A program made the translations under genes and the position numbers. Source: an uncultured Marinoscillum sp. (lineage in GTDB: Bacteria; Bacteroidota; Bacteroidia; Cytophagales; MED-G16). From it: 64,000 nucleotides of DNA. The stretch is taken from assembly GCA_902626505.1 (NCBI GenBank), contig CACOFQ010000003.1:57708-121707 (forward strand), read 5' to 3'. Positions within the stretch are counted from its first letter, which is position 1. Each line of letters starts with the position of its first letter. The notes under the pieces were generated by a model. The model saw only the letters and a program-made list of their open reading frames with translations. It searched no databases and was not told the DNA's origin. Below are positions 48,624 through 56,502 of this stretch, one piece after another.

Positions 48624-50630
48624 ATGAGAAAACTTATATCTATTTATATCCTATTAATCATTACAGTTTTTAGCTGTACAAATAAAACTGAATCAGAATC
48701 TGAATTTAATTTCTTTGCAGAACAGTTCGAGGACATTAAAGTTCTCAGATACCAAATTCCAGGATTTGATCAGCTTTCTTTACAACAAAAAAAACTTGTT
48801 TATTTTCTTACTGAGGCAGGTCTTGCGGGGAGAGATATAATGTATGACCAGAATTATAGACACAACCTATCGATAAGGAGGGCTTTAGAGAAAGTATATG
48901 TAAATTATAAGGGTAACAGAGATACAGAGGATTGGAATAATTTTGAAGTTTATCTTAAGAGAATTTAGTTTGCTAATGGAATTCATCACCACTACTCCAA
49001 TGATAAGTTTGATCCAAATTTTTCCAGTGATTACCTAAATAGATTACTTTCCGAGACTGGATCTGAACTTAATAGTGAAGCATTTGAAGTAATTTTTAAT
49101 GATATAGATTCCAAAAAAGTCAATAGGGATGCAAGTAAGGGACTAGTTTTAGGTTCTGCAGTCAATTTTTATGGAGATGATGTAACTGAGAATGATGTTG
49201 ATAATTTTTATAGTTCTCTAAAATCCCCTGATCCAAAAAAACCACTATCACTTGGACTCAACTCTAAACTTGTTAAGGAAGATGGTAAGTTAATTGAAAA
49301 AGTATATCGATTAGGTGGAATGTATTCTGAATCTATCGAAAAAATAATATACTGGCTTGAGAAAGCTAAAAAGGTTGCTGAAAATCAGAAACAAGAGAAA
49401 GGACTAGAGCTCTTAATTAGATATTATAAGACAGGAGATCTGAAGACTTGGGATGATTATAATGTTGCCTGGGTCGAAGCCACAGAAGGAGATGTTGATT
49501 ATATAAACGGATTTATAGAGGTATATAATGACCCAAAAGGATATAGAGGATCCTATGAGTCAGTGGTGCAGATCAAAGATTTTGAGATGAGTAAAAAAAT
49601 GTCGGCGATTTCAAATGAGGCGCAGTGGTTTGAGGATAATTCCACCATTATGGATACTCACAAAAAGAAGAACGTTGTGGGAATATCTTATAATACTGTA
49701 AATGTAGCTGGAGAATCTGGTGATGCATCACCTTCTACCCCTATAGGTATAAATTTACCAAATGCGAACTGGATAAGGGCTAACCACGGTTCAAAATCAA
49801 TTTCTTTAGGTAATATACTTTATGCATACGGTCAAGCAGGGTCTACAGGGAGGTTAGAAGAGTTTGCCTACAGTCAAGATGAAATCGAATTAGAAAAAAG
49901 ATACGGTAAAGACTCAGATAATCTACATACTGCCCTCCATGAAGTAATTGGTCATGCATCTGGCCAAATTGTTGAAGGTGTTGGGACACCAAAAGAAACT
50001 TTAAAAAGTTATGCCTCATCACTAGAAGAAGCAAGAGCTGATTTAGTTGGGTTATATTTTATCCCGGATGAGAAAATGGAATCTTTAGGAATTGCTGAGT
50101 CAGCAGAGGATATGGGAAGAACTAGCTATGATGGCTACATAAGAAATGGATTAGTTACACAACTAATAAGAATTAAACTTGGTGACGATGTCGAACAATC
50201 ACATATGAGAAATAGACAGATGGTATCAAAGTGGGTTTATGAGAGGGGTAAATCAGAAAATGTAATCGAAAAAATCAATAGAGACGGAAAAACATTTTTT
50301 GTCATTAATAATTATATGAGGTTAAGAGAACTTTTCGGTGAACTTTTAAGAGAAGTTCAGCGAATAAAATCAGAAGGTGACTTTGAAGCTGGTAAAAATT
50401 TAATTGAAAATTACGGTGTTAAAATTGACCAAGATTTGCATGAAGAGATATTGAGAAGAAATGAAAAATTTAATTCTGCTCCATACAGCGGATTTATAAA
50501 TCCAGTTCTAGTACCAGTATATAATAGTGATAATGAAATCGTAGATATTAATATAACTCAACCTAAAGATTTTGCATCTCAAATGATTAATTACGCTGAG
50601 AAGTATACCACTCTACCTAATTATAATTAG
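48624..50630 (+). pseudogene. Dipeptidyl-peptidase III (M49) lipoprotein interrupted by one in-frame TAG
   Basis: Read through, the frame gives a 668-position protein of normal Bacteroidota DPP III length: lipobox cysteine 18, the conserved FANGIHHHYS region, the zinc motif HEVIGH at 439-444, and EEARADL with the third ligand. DPP III removes dipeptides from peptide N-termini. A single TAG at 48966-48968 (position 115) splits it between YLKRI and FANGIHHHYS. Family members, as I recall, have Trp here (KRVWFANGIHHHY), so TGG to TAG is the simplest explanation. The remaining 554 codons are open and carry intact motifs. It may be a recent nonsense mutation, a sequencing error or a readthrough site. 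The stop is 3 nt from convergent tRNA-Arg. Confidence 0.9.
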
Positions 50631-50633
50631 TTG

Positions 50634-50707
50634 TGATTCCGGAAGGACTCGAACCTTCAACCTACTGCTTAGAAGGCAGTTGCTCTATCCAGTTGAGCTA
50701 CGGAACC
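50634..50707 (-). tRNA. tRNA-Arg (TCT)
   Basis: On the minus strand acceptor GGTTCCG with CGGAATC (one G-T pair), anticodon stem ACTGC/GCAGT with loop CTTCTAA (anticodon TCT) and T-loop GGTTCGAGTCC. Discriminator A; CCA not encoded. 74 nt. Confidence 0.96.
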
Positions 50708-50719
50708 AGATAATGATGG

Positions 50720-50750
50720 CAAATGTAAATCTATTAATTTACTATTGCAA
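50720..50750 (-). promoter_or_regulatory. Promoter of tRNA-Arg
   Basis: On the minus strand TTG (50748-50750), 20 bp, then TACATTTG (50720-50727), ending 12 nt before the tRNA 5' end. Confidence 0.75.
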
Positions 50751-50921
50751 GAGGTGATTCTGTAGGTATTCCTATCATTTATCAGCAGTTAAACATACAC
50801 CTGAAGATAAAAGCATTTTGCAACTCCTGCAACGATTTTGAAATTTTCTCAAAAATGAGCTACACTATCTAGATTTTGAGTTTTGTTTTTTGCAATTAAT
50901 TGATATGTATATAATACATAA

Positions 50922-50943
50922 CAACCCCCTATGGTAAAAGAGG
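50922..50943 (-). repeat. Partial copy (D) of the repeated promoter-associated element
   Basis: CAACCCCCTATGGTAAAAGAGG. Its CCCTATGGTAAAAGAG agrees at 15 of 16 positions with CCCTATGGTAAGAGAG of copy C (53813-53828). The left half of the module (CTTAAGTTGAT on the minus strand) is absent, and no gene lies directly downstream on the minus strand. The rest of 50751-50961 holds nothing else I recognise. Confidence 0.55.
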
Positions 50944-50961
50944 TGCTATCTATTGGAGTAT

Positions 50962-51507
50962 TTATTCTGCAATTGGTGAATGAGGAATTAGAGCAACAAT
51001 TTTAAAACTACCATCCATATTTTTAAGAATATAAGACGCCTCTCTCTCTTTCTCACCCATTATTTTACCATCTTTTAGAAATCTAGTAAAATTCATTTCT
51101 ATAATTATGATATTATTATCTTCTTTATAATGTTCAAAACTATTTGTTACTGAATATCCATAGTTATTTTCCTCTAGTTGATCGAAAGTGTTTTTAAGAA
51201 AAGATAATACTTGACCTTGAGTTGAAAATACTAAAATTTCATCTTGATTATATAACGTGAAAGGCAGTCCATAAATTTCTTCACTTATCTTATTTATGTC
51301 TTGATCACTCCAATATTTTACATAATTACTAAATAATTGATTTACTAATGGATTTATCAGCTTTGATTCCTTAGCTTTTTTAATTTGGTTATCAATCTTA
51401 TTTTCTGCTAATTCAAGTTTTTCTTCAACAGTATTTTCATAATAATCAGCTATTACATTAATTACTATAAGTCCAATTAAAGAAGCAATAATTATATTTT
51501 TTTTCAT
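50962..51507 (-). CDS. Exported NTF2/SnoaL-like protein
   Basis: A 181-residue protein with an N-terminal hydrophobic segment (MKKNIIIASLIGLIVINVIA, signal or anchor), a charged helix, and a C-terminal NTF2-like cone: FSNYVKYWSDQDINKISEEIYGLPFTLYN, then TFDQLEENNYGYS and SYILKNMDGSFKIVALIPHS. The function is unknown; such folds serve as small-molecule pockets or enzymes. Promoter copy A lies directly upstream, with its -7 element ending 4 nt before the ATG. Confidence 0.75.
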   Translation of the reverse strand: MKKNIIIASLIGLIVINVIADYYENTVEEKLELAENKIDNQIKKAKESKLINPLVNQLFSNYVKYWSDQDINKISEEIYGLPFTLYNQDEILVFSTQGQVLSFLKNTFDQLEENNYGYSVTNSFEHYKEDNNIIIIEMNFTRFLKDGKIMGEKEREASYILKNMDGSFKIVALIPHSPIAE

Positions 51508-51511
51508 TAAT

Positions 51512-51573
51512 CTAATCTACTTATATCTTATAATATAATCAACTTAAGACGGGGTTGAAACAATCCCCTATGG
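51512..51573 (-). promoter_or_regulatory. Repeated promoter module, copy A
   Basis: On the minus strand: CCATA, a hairpin GGGGATTG/CAACCCC (51551-51568), CTTAAGTTGAT with the -33 TTG (51540-51542), exactly 20 bp, and the -7-like TAGATTAG (51512-51519). The gene ATG is at 51507. Copies B and C show the same layout. Confidence 0.7.
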
Positions 51574-51627
51574 CGAGAAAGTTAAACATCTCTTATTAAT
51601 TCTAAAAGATAATTTCTAAATTTAATT

Positions 51628-52554
51628 GTGCTTAGGCTGATTTTACTTTTATTTTTATTTGTTCAAATTTCTTACGGAAAAAATACTAAAGTAGAAAATT
51701 TTAAAGTCACCATTCTTTCTACAATGCTATCAGATTTTTATATCGGTGAATGGGGCTTTTCTGCTTTAATAGAAGCTGATGGAAAAAAAATATTATTTGA
51801 TACTGGATCAAGACCTAATACAGTAATAAATAATGCCAAAGAACTGAATATAGATCTATCAGATATTGAGCATGTTTATTTAAGTCATAATCACAAAGAC
51901 CACACAGGAGGATTAATGAATTTGAAGAAAAATTTTCCAAATGCTTTTTCAAATGCTCATATAGCTGAAGGAATTTTTTATCCAAGACCAAACTCAAATG
52001 GAACTGAACATTACATTTTACAAAATAAAAGCAAACTAGAAGATTTAAAAATTGATTTTAAAACATATGTTAATCCAACTCAGTTATTACCAGGTTTATG
52101 GACAACTGGTCAAATTCCCAGAAAGTATGATGAAAAAAATTGGAGTAGTTTAGGTAAGATTATTGATAAAAATGGTGATGAATCTGAAGACACAATTCCT
52201 GAGGATCAGTCATTATTCTTTGATACAGATAAGGGTATTGTTTTAATAAGCGGTTGTGGACATGCTGGTCTTGCTAACACACTTGATTATGTTAAAGAAA
52301 TTATTCCAAATAGACCTATTTATAAAATAATTGGAGGATTTCATCTGCTAAACCTTGATGATAATAAATTAGAATGGACAGCAAAAAAAATGGAAGAGTC
52401 TGGAGTTAAATATTTTGTTGGAGCTCATTGTACAGGAATAAATTCAACATATTCAATACGAGAATTTATGAATCTATCTCCAGAAAAAGCTTTAGTGGGT
52501 TCTGTAGGAACTTATATAACAAATAAAGGTATTTATCCTGGTTATATGCAATAA
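51628..52554 (+). CDS. Exported metallo-beta-lactamase-fold hydrolase
   Basis: A 308-residue MBL-fold protein with a signal peptide (ILLLFLFVQISYG). Metal ligands are in YLSHNHKDHTGG and the downstream SGCGHAGLAN, and GAHCTG lies near the C-terminus. The GHAGL form resembles the MBL subgroup annotated as 7,8-dihydropterin-6-yl-methyl-4-(ribofuranosyl)aminobenzene 5'-phosphate synthase-like. Real substrates are unknown. The start is GTG at 51628, the only start that keeps the complete signal peptide. Confidence 0.88.
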   Translation: MLRLILLLFLFVQISYGKNTKVENFKVTILSTMLSDFYIGEWGFSALIEADGKKILFDTGSRPNTVINNAKELNIDLSDIEHVYLSHNHKDHTGGLMNLKKNFPNAFSNAHIAEGIFYPRPNSNGTEHYILQNKSKLEDLKIDFKTYVNPTQLLPGLWTTGQIPRKYDEKNWSSLGKIIDKNGDESEDTIPEDQSLFFDTDKGIVLISGCGHAGLANTLDYVKEIIPNRPIYKIIGGFHLLNLDDNKLEWTAKKMEESGVKYFVGAHCTGINSTYSIREFMNLSPEKALVGSVGTYITNKGIYPGYMQ

Positions 52555-52597
52555 TATAATCAAATTAAAAGGGAATTAAATGACACTCTATAGTAAG

Positions 52598-52626
52598 AAA
52601 AAACCCTCAAAAAAAGAGGGTTTAAA
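52598..52626. terminator. Bidirectional terminator
   Basis: Stem AAACCCTC (52601-52608) with GAGGGTTT (52616-52623) and an A-rich loop, flanked by A and T runs. It lies between the convergent MBL hydrolase and the 131-residue protein gene. Confidence 0.88.
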
Positions 52627-52632
52627 TTTTAA

Positions 52633-53028
52633 TTAATTTCCTGAATAGTGATGTCTTAAACTATAGAGGTTGTCCTTATGCTCTAAAGTATAACTCATCA
52701 ATTCATCCCATTTTTCTTGTGGCATTGTTGATCTGATTCTTCGAAATCCTTCTGACCATGCTTTAAGAAAAGCTTCATGACTTTCAGCTACAATCATATA
52801 ATTTAAGTTCCATTCATCTCCCCATAAATGAGTCATCATTGAATAAGAGACTATCATACCCTCATCAACTAATTCATTCCAAACTGGATTCAAATAGTCA
52901 TCAAAAAGTTTATATGCCTTTCCCTGATTAGCGAACTCAATTTTATTTTGATTTAACATAACAAAACCTTGCTGTGCTTTCAAATTAAATGTTGTTATTA
53001 ATAACAAAACGATTAATAAATTTTTCAT
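52633..53028 (-). CDS. Small exported protein, possible dimeric alpha/beta-barrel fold
   Basis: A 131-residue protein with a signal peptide (LLLITTFNLKAQ). The mature part has a beta-alpha-beta pattern: KAYKLFDDYLNPVWNELVDEGMI, then HLWGDEWNLNYMIVAESHEAFLKAW. This recalls NIPSNAP/ABM-type ferredoxin-like barrels, but I do not recognise a named family. Under promoter copy B, with a predicted leader of about 24 nt. Confidence 0.7.
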   Translation of the reverse strand: MKNLLIVLLLITTFNLKAQQGFVMLNQNKIEFANQGKAYKLFDDYLNPVWNELVDEGMIVSYSMMTHLWGDEWNLNYMIVAESHEAFLKAWSEGFRRIRSTMPQEKWDELMSYTLEHKDNLYSLRHHYSGN

Positions 53029-53055
53029 TCTTCTTTAATTTTAGTAAATAATATT

Positions 53056-53112
53056 TAAATCTACTTATATATATGAATATTATCAACTTAAGATACGGGA
53101 TTGAATTATCCC
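53056..53112 (-). promoter_or_regulatory. Repeated promoter module, copy B
   Basis: On the minus strand: hairpin GGGAT/ATCCC (53097-53112, 6-nt loop), CTTAAGTTGAT with the -33 TTG (53084-53086), exactly 20 bp, and the -7-like TAGATTTA (53056-53063). Hairpin bases differ from copy A but pairing is kept. The hairpin directly abuts the stop codon of the upstream membrane microprotein and could also end its transcript. Confidence 0.7.
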
Positions 53113-53274
53113 TTAATTAAAATTATTAAAACCACCATCATCTCCTTTAAAAAAAGGATCATCCCAACCATTTTTTTTATAAGCTTTATACCCCTTATAA
53201 AACAACCATGAAAAGAATACTGCTAATAATAAAATAAAAAAAATACCAAGCGGATCCATAACATAAAATAACAT
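53113..53274 (-). CDS. Membrane microprotein of about 53 residues
   Basis: A short minus-strand frame starting MLFYVMDPLGIFFILLLAVF, with one membrane helix, then a basic/aromatic stretch (YKGYKAYKKNGWDDPFF) and a Gly/Asn-rich tail. A second possible start is the internal ATG at 53257-53259 (48 residues). It begins 25 nt after the upstream lipoprotein gene, so they would be co-transcribed. The hydrophobic segment followed by positive charge looks like a real small membrane protein. No function is recognised. Confidence 0.6.
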   Translation of the reverse strand: MLFYVMDPLGIFFILLLAVFFSWLFYKGYKAYKKNGWDDPFFKGDDGGFNNFN

Positions 53275-53299
53275 ATACTAATAAAATTAATTAGGTGAA

Positions 53300-53752
53300 T
53301 TAATTACAATTTAATTCCTGGAAACCTTTATTGCTTTTTAATTCTAGTTTCAAAGGAATAGTACCATTCATATAATTTACTTCCAATTGATTCTTTGAAG
53401 TTTTTGTAAAATACCAAACTTGTCCATAGACACCATTAACTTGCAATTCATTTGGAGTATTAATTGTGTTTTCTAAACCATACGCGTCTTGAGTATAAGA
53501 CCATCTAAATGAACATTCTTCTTCACCATCTTTTTTATAAAATAAATTCCATTCTAACCAATCATTTGTTGTTTCAGGGAATTGAACATACATATTTCCA
53601 TTAATTTCAGTTCCATTGTTCCAAAAATCACCAGAGGAACTTGATCTTGTTTCGTAAACCTTACCTTTTAAAAATTCAAATAAATTTTGTTCAATACTAT
53701 CTTCTTTTTCACAAGAGAATAGAAATATTATAAATATATATATGTATCTCAT
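53300..53752 (-). CDS. Small lipoprotein, possibly lipocalin-like
   Basis: A 150-residue lipoprotein: MRYIYIFIIFLFSC, cysteine 14. The mature part is Trp- and Tyr-rich and beta-patterned (MYVQFPETTNDWLEWNLFYKKDGEEECSFRW, with GQVWYFTKTSKNQLEVNY), suggesting a small beta barrel. The family is not recognised. Promoter copy C abuts its start codon. Confidence 0.72.
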   Translation of the reverse strand: MRYIYIFIIFLFSCEKEDSIEQNLFEFLKGKVYETRSSSSGDFWNNGTEINGNMYVQFPETTNDWLEWNLFYKKDGEEECSFRWSYTQDAYGLENTINTPNELQVNGVYGQVWYFTKTSKNQLEVNYMNGTIPLKLELKSNKGFQELNCN

Positions 53753-53756
53753 ATTT

Positions 53757-53828
53757 TAAACCTACTAACATTAATTGAATTAATCAACTTAAGTTATGGG
53801 GTTGAAACAATTCCCTATGGTAAGAGAG
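53757..53828 (-). promoter_or_regulatory. Repeated promoter module, copy C
   Basis: On the minus strand: CTCTCTTACCATA, then an imperfect hairpin GGGAATTG/CAACCCC (53798-53815), then AACTTAAGTTGAT with the -33 TTG (53785-53787), exactly 20 bp, and the -7-like TAGGTTTA (53757-53764). The gene ATG (53750-53752) follows after 4 nt. Confidence 0.72.
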
Positions 53829-53906
53829 AAAAATGATATAATTGAAAGTATTAATTAAATAATGATAAAAATAAATTTTTAAGGATTTAATATAACTTAT
53901 AAACTA

Positions 53907-54146
53907 TCAATTTTCAATAAGCTTAACCCACCTCCCTTCATACCTCCTCAAACCTTTTTTGTCCCATCTGTATGTTTCACCAGTCTGTGTATCCATTTTG
54001 AGTATTATTGAGCCTTTGTCGTCATCTACTCCAATCGCTACCATATATTTTCCATTCTGACTCTGTTGTGAATAACTTGACATCAGAATAGTCATAATGC
54101 CTATAGCCGATAACATACCAATTAATTTGTCTCTCCAATTTTTCAT
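53907..54146 (-). CDS. Small exported protein, unknown
   Basis: A 79-residue protein: basic N-terminus and hydrophobic segment (KLIGMLSAIGIMTILMSSYSQQ, a probable signal peptide), then about 50 residues (KYMVAIGVDDDKGSIILKMD) with a beta-hairpin look and a C-terminal RRYEGRWVKLIEN. I do not recognise it. Divergent from the NTF2-like lipoprotein gene. Confidence 0.6.
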   Translation of the reverse strand: MKNWRDKLIGMLSAIGIMTILMSSYSQQSQNGKYMVAIGVDDDKGSIILKMDTQTGETYRWDKKGLRRYEGRWVKLIEN

Positions 54147-54216
54147 AATATTAAATGTTTATTTAAAAAGTAATTTGTTTTATATATTTATGTTAAATAA
54201 AAATAATATTAATAAT

Positions 54217-54741
54217 ATGAATATAAATTATAATAAATTAAAATATACTATTACTTTTTTATTGATAGTTGTCTTTTTTGGATGCAATACACTATCTGAA
54301 AAGCATTTAGAACTTGAGGCTGCTCAAATATCTTTAGAAAATAATCTTAAGATGTACAAAAATGTTTGGGATGAAATTTTTGAAAGCAGAAATCTTGACC
54401 TAATAAATGAAGATTATTTTGATAAAGACGTTTCAGCTCTTGCTACATCAGGCGGAGATGTTGTAGGGCTTGAAAACTTCAAAGCCTACTATGGTAATTA
54501 TATAACTGGATTTTCAGATGCTAAACTAGATTTTGTTGATCTTTTCGGTCAAGGAGATAAAATGGTAAAACACTGGAGATTTACAGGAACTCATGATGGT
54601 GAATTTTTTGGTGTTCCAGCAACAGGAAAAAAAGTTGATATTTCAGGTACTACGCTTATTAAAATGAAAGATGGTAAGATAGCTGTAGAACAAGATTTTA
54701 TGGACTTTTTGAGCTTTTACAGTCAACTTGGATTAATGTAA
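54217..54741 (+). CDS. SnoaL/NTF2-like lipoprotein (ester-cyclase-like)
   Basis: A 174-residue protein with signal peptide MNINYNKLKYTITFLLIVVF and lipobox cysteine. The SnoaL-like domain is clear: VWDEIFESRNLDLINEDYFD, then VGLENFKAYYGNYI, HWRFTGTHDGEFFGVPATGKKVDISG and IKMKDGKIAVEQDFMD. SnoaL relatives cyclise polyketides; the usual bacterial paralogues are uncharacterised. Another start is possible at 54190; I prefer the ATG at 54217 that begins the signal peptide. Confidence 0.82.
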   Translation: MNINYNKLKYTITFLLIVVFFGCNTLSEKHLELEAAQISLENNLKMYKNVWDEIFESRNLDLINEDYFDKDVSALATSGGDVVGLENFKAYYGNYITGFSDAKLDFVDLFGQGDKMVKHWRFTGTHDGEFFGVPATGKKVDISGTTLIKMKDGKIAVEQDFMDFLSFYSQLGLM

Positions 54742-54757
54742 TTACATAATAATTTAG

Positions 54758-54790
54758 AAATAAGACCTACATAAGTAGGTCTTATTATTT
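54758..54790. terminator. Bidirectional terminator
   Basis: Stem ATAAGACCTAC with GTAGGTCTTAT around an ATAA loop, flanked by A and T runs, between two convergent genes. Confidence 0.9.
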
Positions 54791-54854
54791 AAAAAGCATC
54801 ATATCAAGAATAAAAGAAATAATTATTTTAAGAAATAAACTTCATTAAATTGTA

Positions 54855-55340
54855 TTATTCTGAAGTGCTTCTAGTATATGAAAAACCTCCTTTATTTCCA
54901 CCTTGACCACCACTTGACCAGGATAAAAATTTAACACTTAAATATATATCATCTTCAATTAAGTGTAAAACTAGATTTTTTCCAACTACTTGTTTTGGTT
55001 CACCTACAGCAGATCTGAAATCATTGAAAGAAAGTTGACCAATTTGATCAGTTGTCCCAATAGCCCACTGTGTTCCAATAGGACTTATATTTTGGTCTGC
55101 AATCGATTCTTTAGCTATATTATAAATTTGTCCCTTATCTCCTCTTGTGATCCATACAAGATCTGTGATTCTATCCTGATTCTTAGCTTCAGATGGGTCT
55201 GCACCGTCGGCTTTCTCAAAAGTTATATTACTTGCATTCCAAATTGTGTATTCAATTTCAGGATCGACATGGTCTTCAACACAAGAAATTGTTATGAACA
55301 AAATAATTGCAAATAATGGAATTTTAATAATTTCTTTCAT
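54855..55340 (-). CDS. Lipoprotein of an unnamed conserved family
   Basis: A 161-residue lipoprotein: MKEIIKIPLFAIILFITISC, cysteine 20. The mature part has NQDRITDLVWITRGDKGQIYN, GTQWAIGTTDQIGQLSFNDF, VVGKNLVLHLIEDDIYLSVKFLSW and a Gly-rich GGFSYTRST end. From memory, the same order of motifs occurs in secreted proteins of Planctomycetes and Bacteroidota. I know no function. A promoter TTG-N20-TAGGTTTA lies upstream. Confidence 0.75.
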   Translation of the reverse strand: MKEIIKIPLFAIILFITISCVEDHVDPEIEYTIWNASNITFEKADGADPSEAKNQDRITDLVWITRGDKGQIYNIAKESIADQNISPIGTQWAIGTTDQIGQLSFNDFRSAVGEPKQVVGKNLVLHLIEDDIYLSVKFLSWSSGGQGGNKGGFSYTRSTSE

Positions 55341-55353
55341 CTATATATTTTTA

Positions 55354-55384
55354 TAAACCTAATTTAAAATGAGTTACATTCCAA
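55354..55384 (-). promoter_or_regulatory. Probable promoter of the 161-residue lipoprotein gene
   Basis: On the minus strand AAGTTG (-33 TTG at 55382-55384), exactly 20 bp, TAGGTTTA (55354-55361). Same core as modules A-C, but without the upstream hairpin. Confidence 0.6.
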
Positions 55385-55440
55385 CTTATTTAAATTTCTA
55401 ACGGAGTTTTTTTTTATTTATTAAAAATTATAAGTTTTAA

Positions 55441-56361
55441 TTATTTTAGAAGTGATCCATTCCAATATAAAAATCTTCTTATAATTTTTCCCTCTTCACC
55501 AAACCAATCAATAAATAAAACCTTTAACACAACTTCTTTTCCATCAGAATTCCTGGTCATTCTCATATTCCACCAAGACTGAACAGCATTACTATCTCTC
55601 CAATCATATTCAAGATAATCTGGGTAACCAGATTCATCTAATGCAGTCATTGTCCAATTAGCAAATATTTTATTATCTCTAGCCTTAATTTCTTCAAAAC
55701 TCATAACATTTTCTTCATTTATATCATGAAATCTAGAATTTTCATCAAAGAAGCTATAAGCCTTTTCAGCATCTCCATTTAAAAATGCATACATGGCCTT
55801 TCTAACTGTGTTAATATGCTCATGGCTTATATAAATAGTTCCATTTTTTCTATCAGTTCCAGCATCACCTATTCTACTAAAGTTCAGTTTATTACTATAC
55901 TCAATTATGGCCAATATCTTAGTATTATCATCATTTACCCTATACATTCTCAGGACAGGATGATCTAATTCAACTCCTGTAATTTTATGAACACCATAAA
56001 CATGAAACCAAGACTGAACCCAGTTTCCTGATCTTTTAGTTTCTAACATGTCAGGGTATGCTCCCTCTGTATCATTGAATGAAACATAGTCAAAATAATC
56101 TCTAAACCACTTAATGTTATTAAGAACATTGTTCTTTGTACCACCCTCAGCATCCTTATTCTCGGTATTACCATCATACCATTTTACATCATCATGTAAG
56201 ATTGATGATGCTTTTTCAACATCACCAGAAGCATACGCTTCATGAAATGATGCAATTAGATCAATCCCAGGATGTTCGTCATAAATAGTACCATTTTTGT
56301 TTTTTTGAGCATTTAATGAGAACACAAATAGAAAACTCATCACGTATATAAAATATTTCAT
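55441..56361 (-). CDS. Exported protein with two tandem NTF2/SnoaL-like domains
   Basis: A 306-residue protein with a signal peptide (MKYFIYVMSFLFVFSLNAQ). Domain 1, about 28-155: HPGIDLIASFHEAYASGDVEKASSILHDDVKWYDG. Domain 2, about 175-300: VRKAMYAFLNGDAEKAYSFFDENSRFHDI. Both end with aromatic beta strands (WVQSWFHVYGVH; AVQSWWNMRMTR), showing internal duplication. The role is unknown. Largest of the five NTF2-like genes in this region. Confidence 0.82.
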   Translation of the reverse strand: MKYFIYVMSFLFVFSLNAQKNKNGTIYDEHPGIDLIASFHEAYASGDVEKASSILHDDVKWYDGNTENKDAEGGTKNNVLNNIKWFRDYFDYVSFNDTEGAYPDMLETKRSGNWVQSWFHVYGVHKITGVELDHPVLRMYRVNDDNTKILAIIEYSNKLNFSRIGDAGTDRKNGTIYISHEHINTVRKAMYAFLNGDAEKAYSFFDENSRFHDINEENVMSFEEIKARDNKIFANWTMTALDESGYPDYLEYDWRDSNAVQSWWNMRMTRNSDGKEVVLKVLFIDWFGEEGKIIRRFLYWNGSLLK

Positions 56362-56502
56362 TAGTTTATTTTTAAGTCAGTTAAAATAATTAAATAATTG
56401 TCCTAGTAAGGAATAAAAATAATGGGATAAATAATTATATATTCTTTAATTAAACTATATAATTAATAGAAATTTTTATTTTCAAAAGCTAAGATTGGCT
56501 AA

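Noticed and set aside
48966..48968. TAG read as a sense codon by an altered genetic code
   Set aside because: TAG is the terminal codon of other intact genes in the window, including those ending at 688 (minus), 29085, 30414 and 50630.
52557..52600. A possible fifth copy of the promoter module after the MBL hydrolase gene
   Set aside because: Only scattered matches (ATCAAATTAAAAGGGAATT and TATAGTAAGAAA); there is no hairpin and no minus-strand gene to drive.
50905..53830. Repeats between single genes as integron attC sites of a cassette array
   Set aside because: A GTTAAAC-like site occurs after copy A, but no matching RYYYAAC partner is found, the elements are only 40-60 bp, no integrase is present, and the repeats align exactly with -33/-7 promoter spacing.
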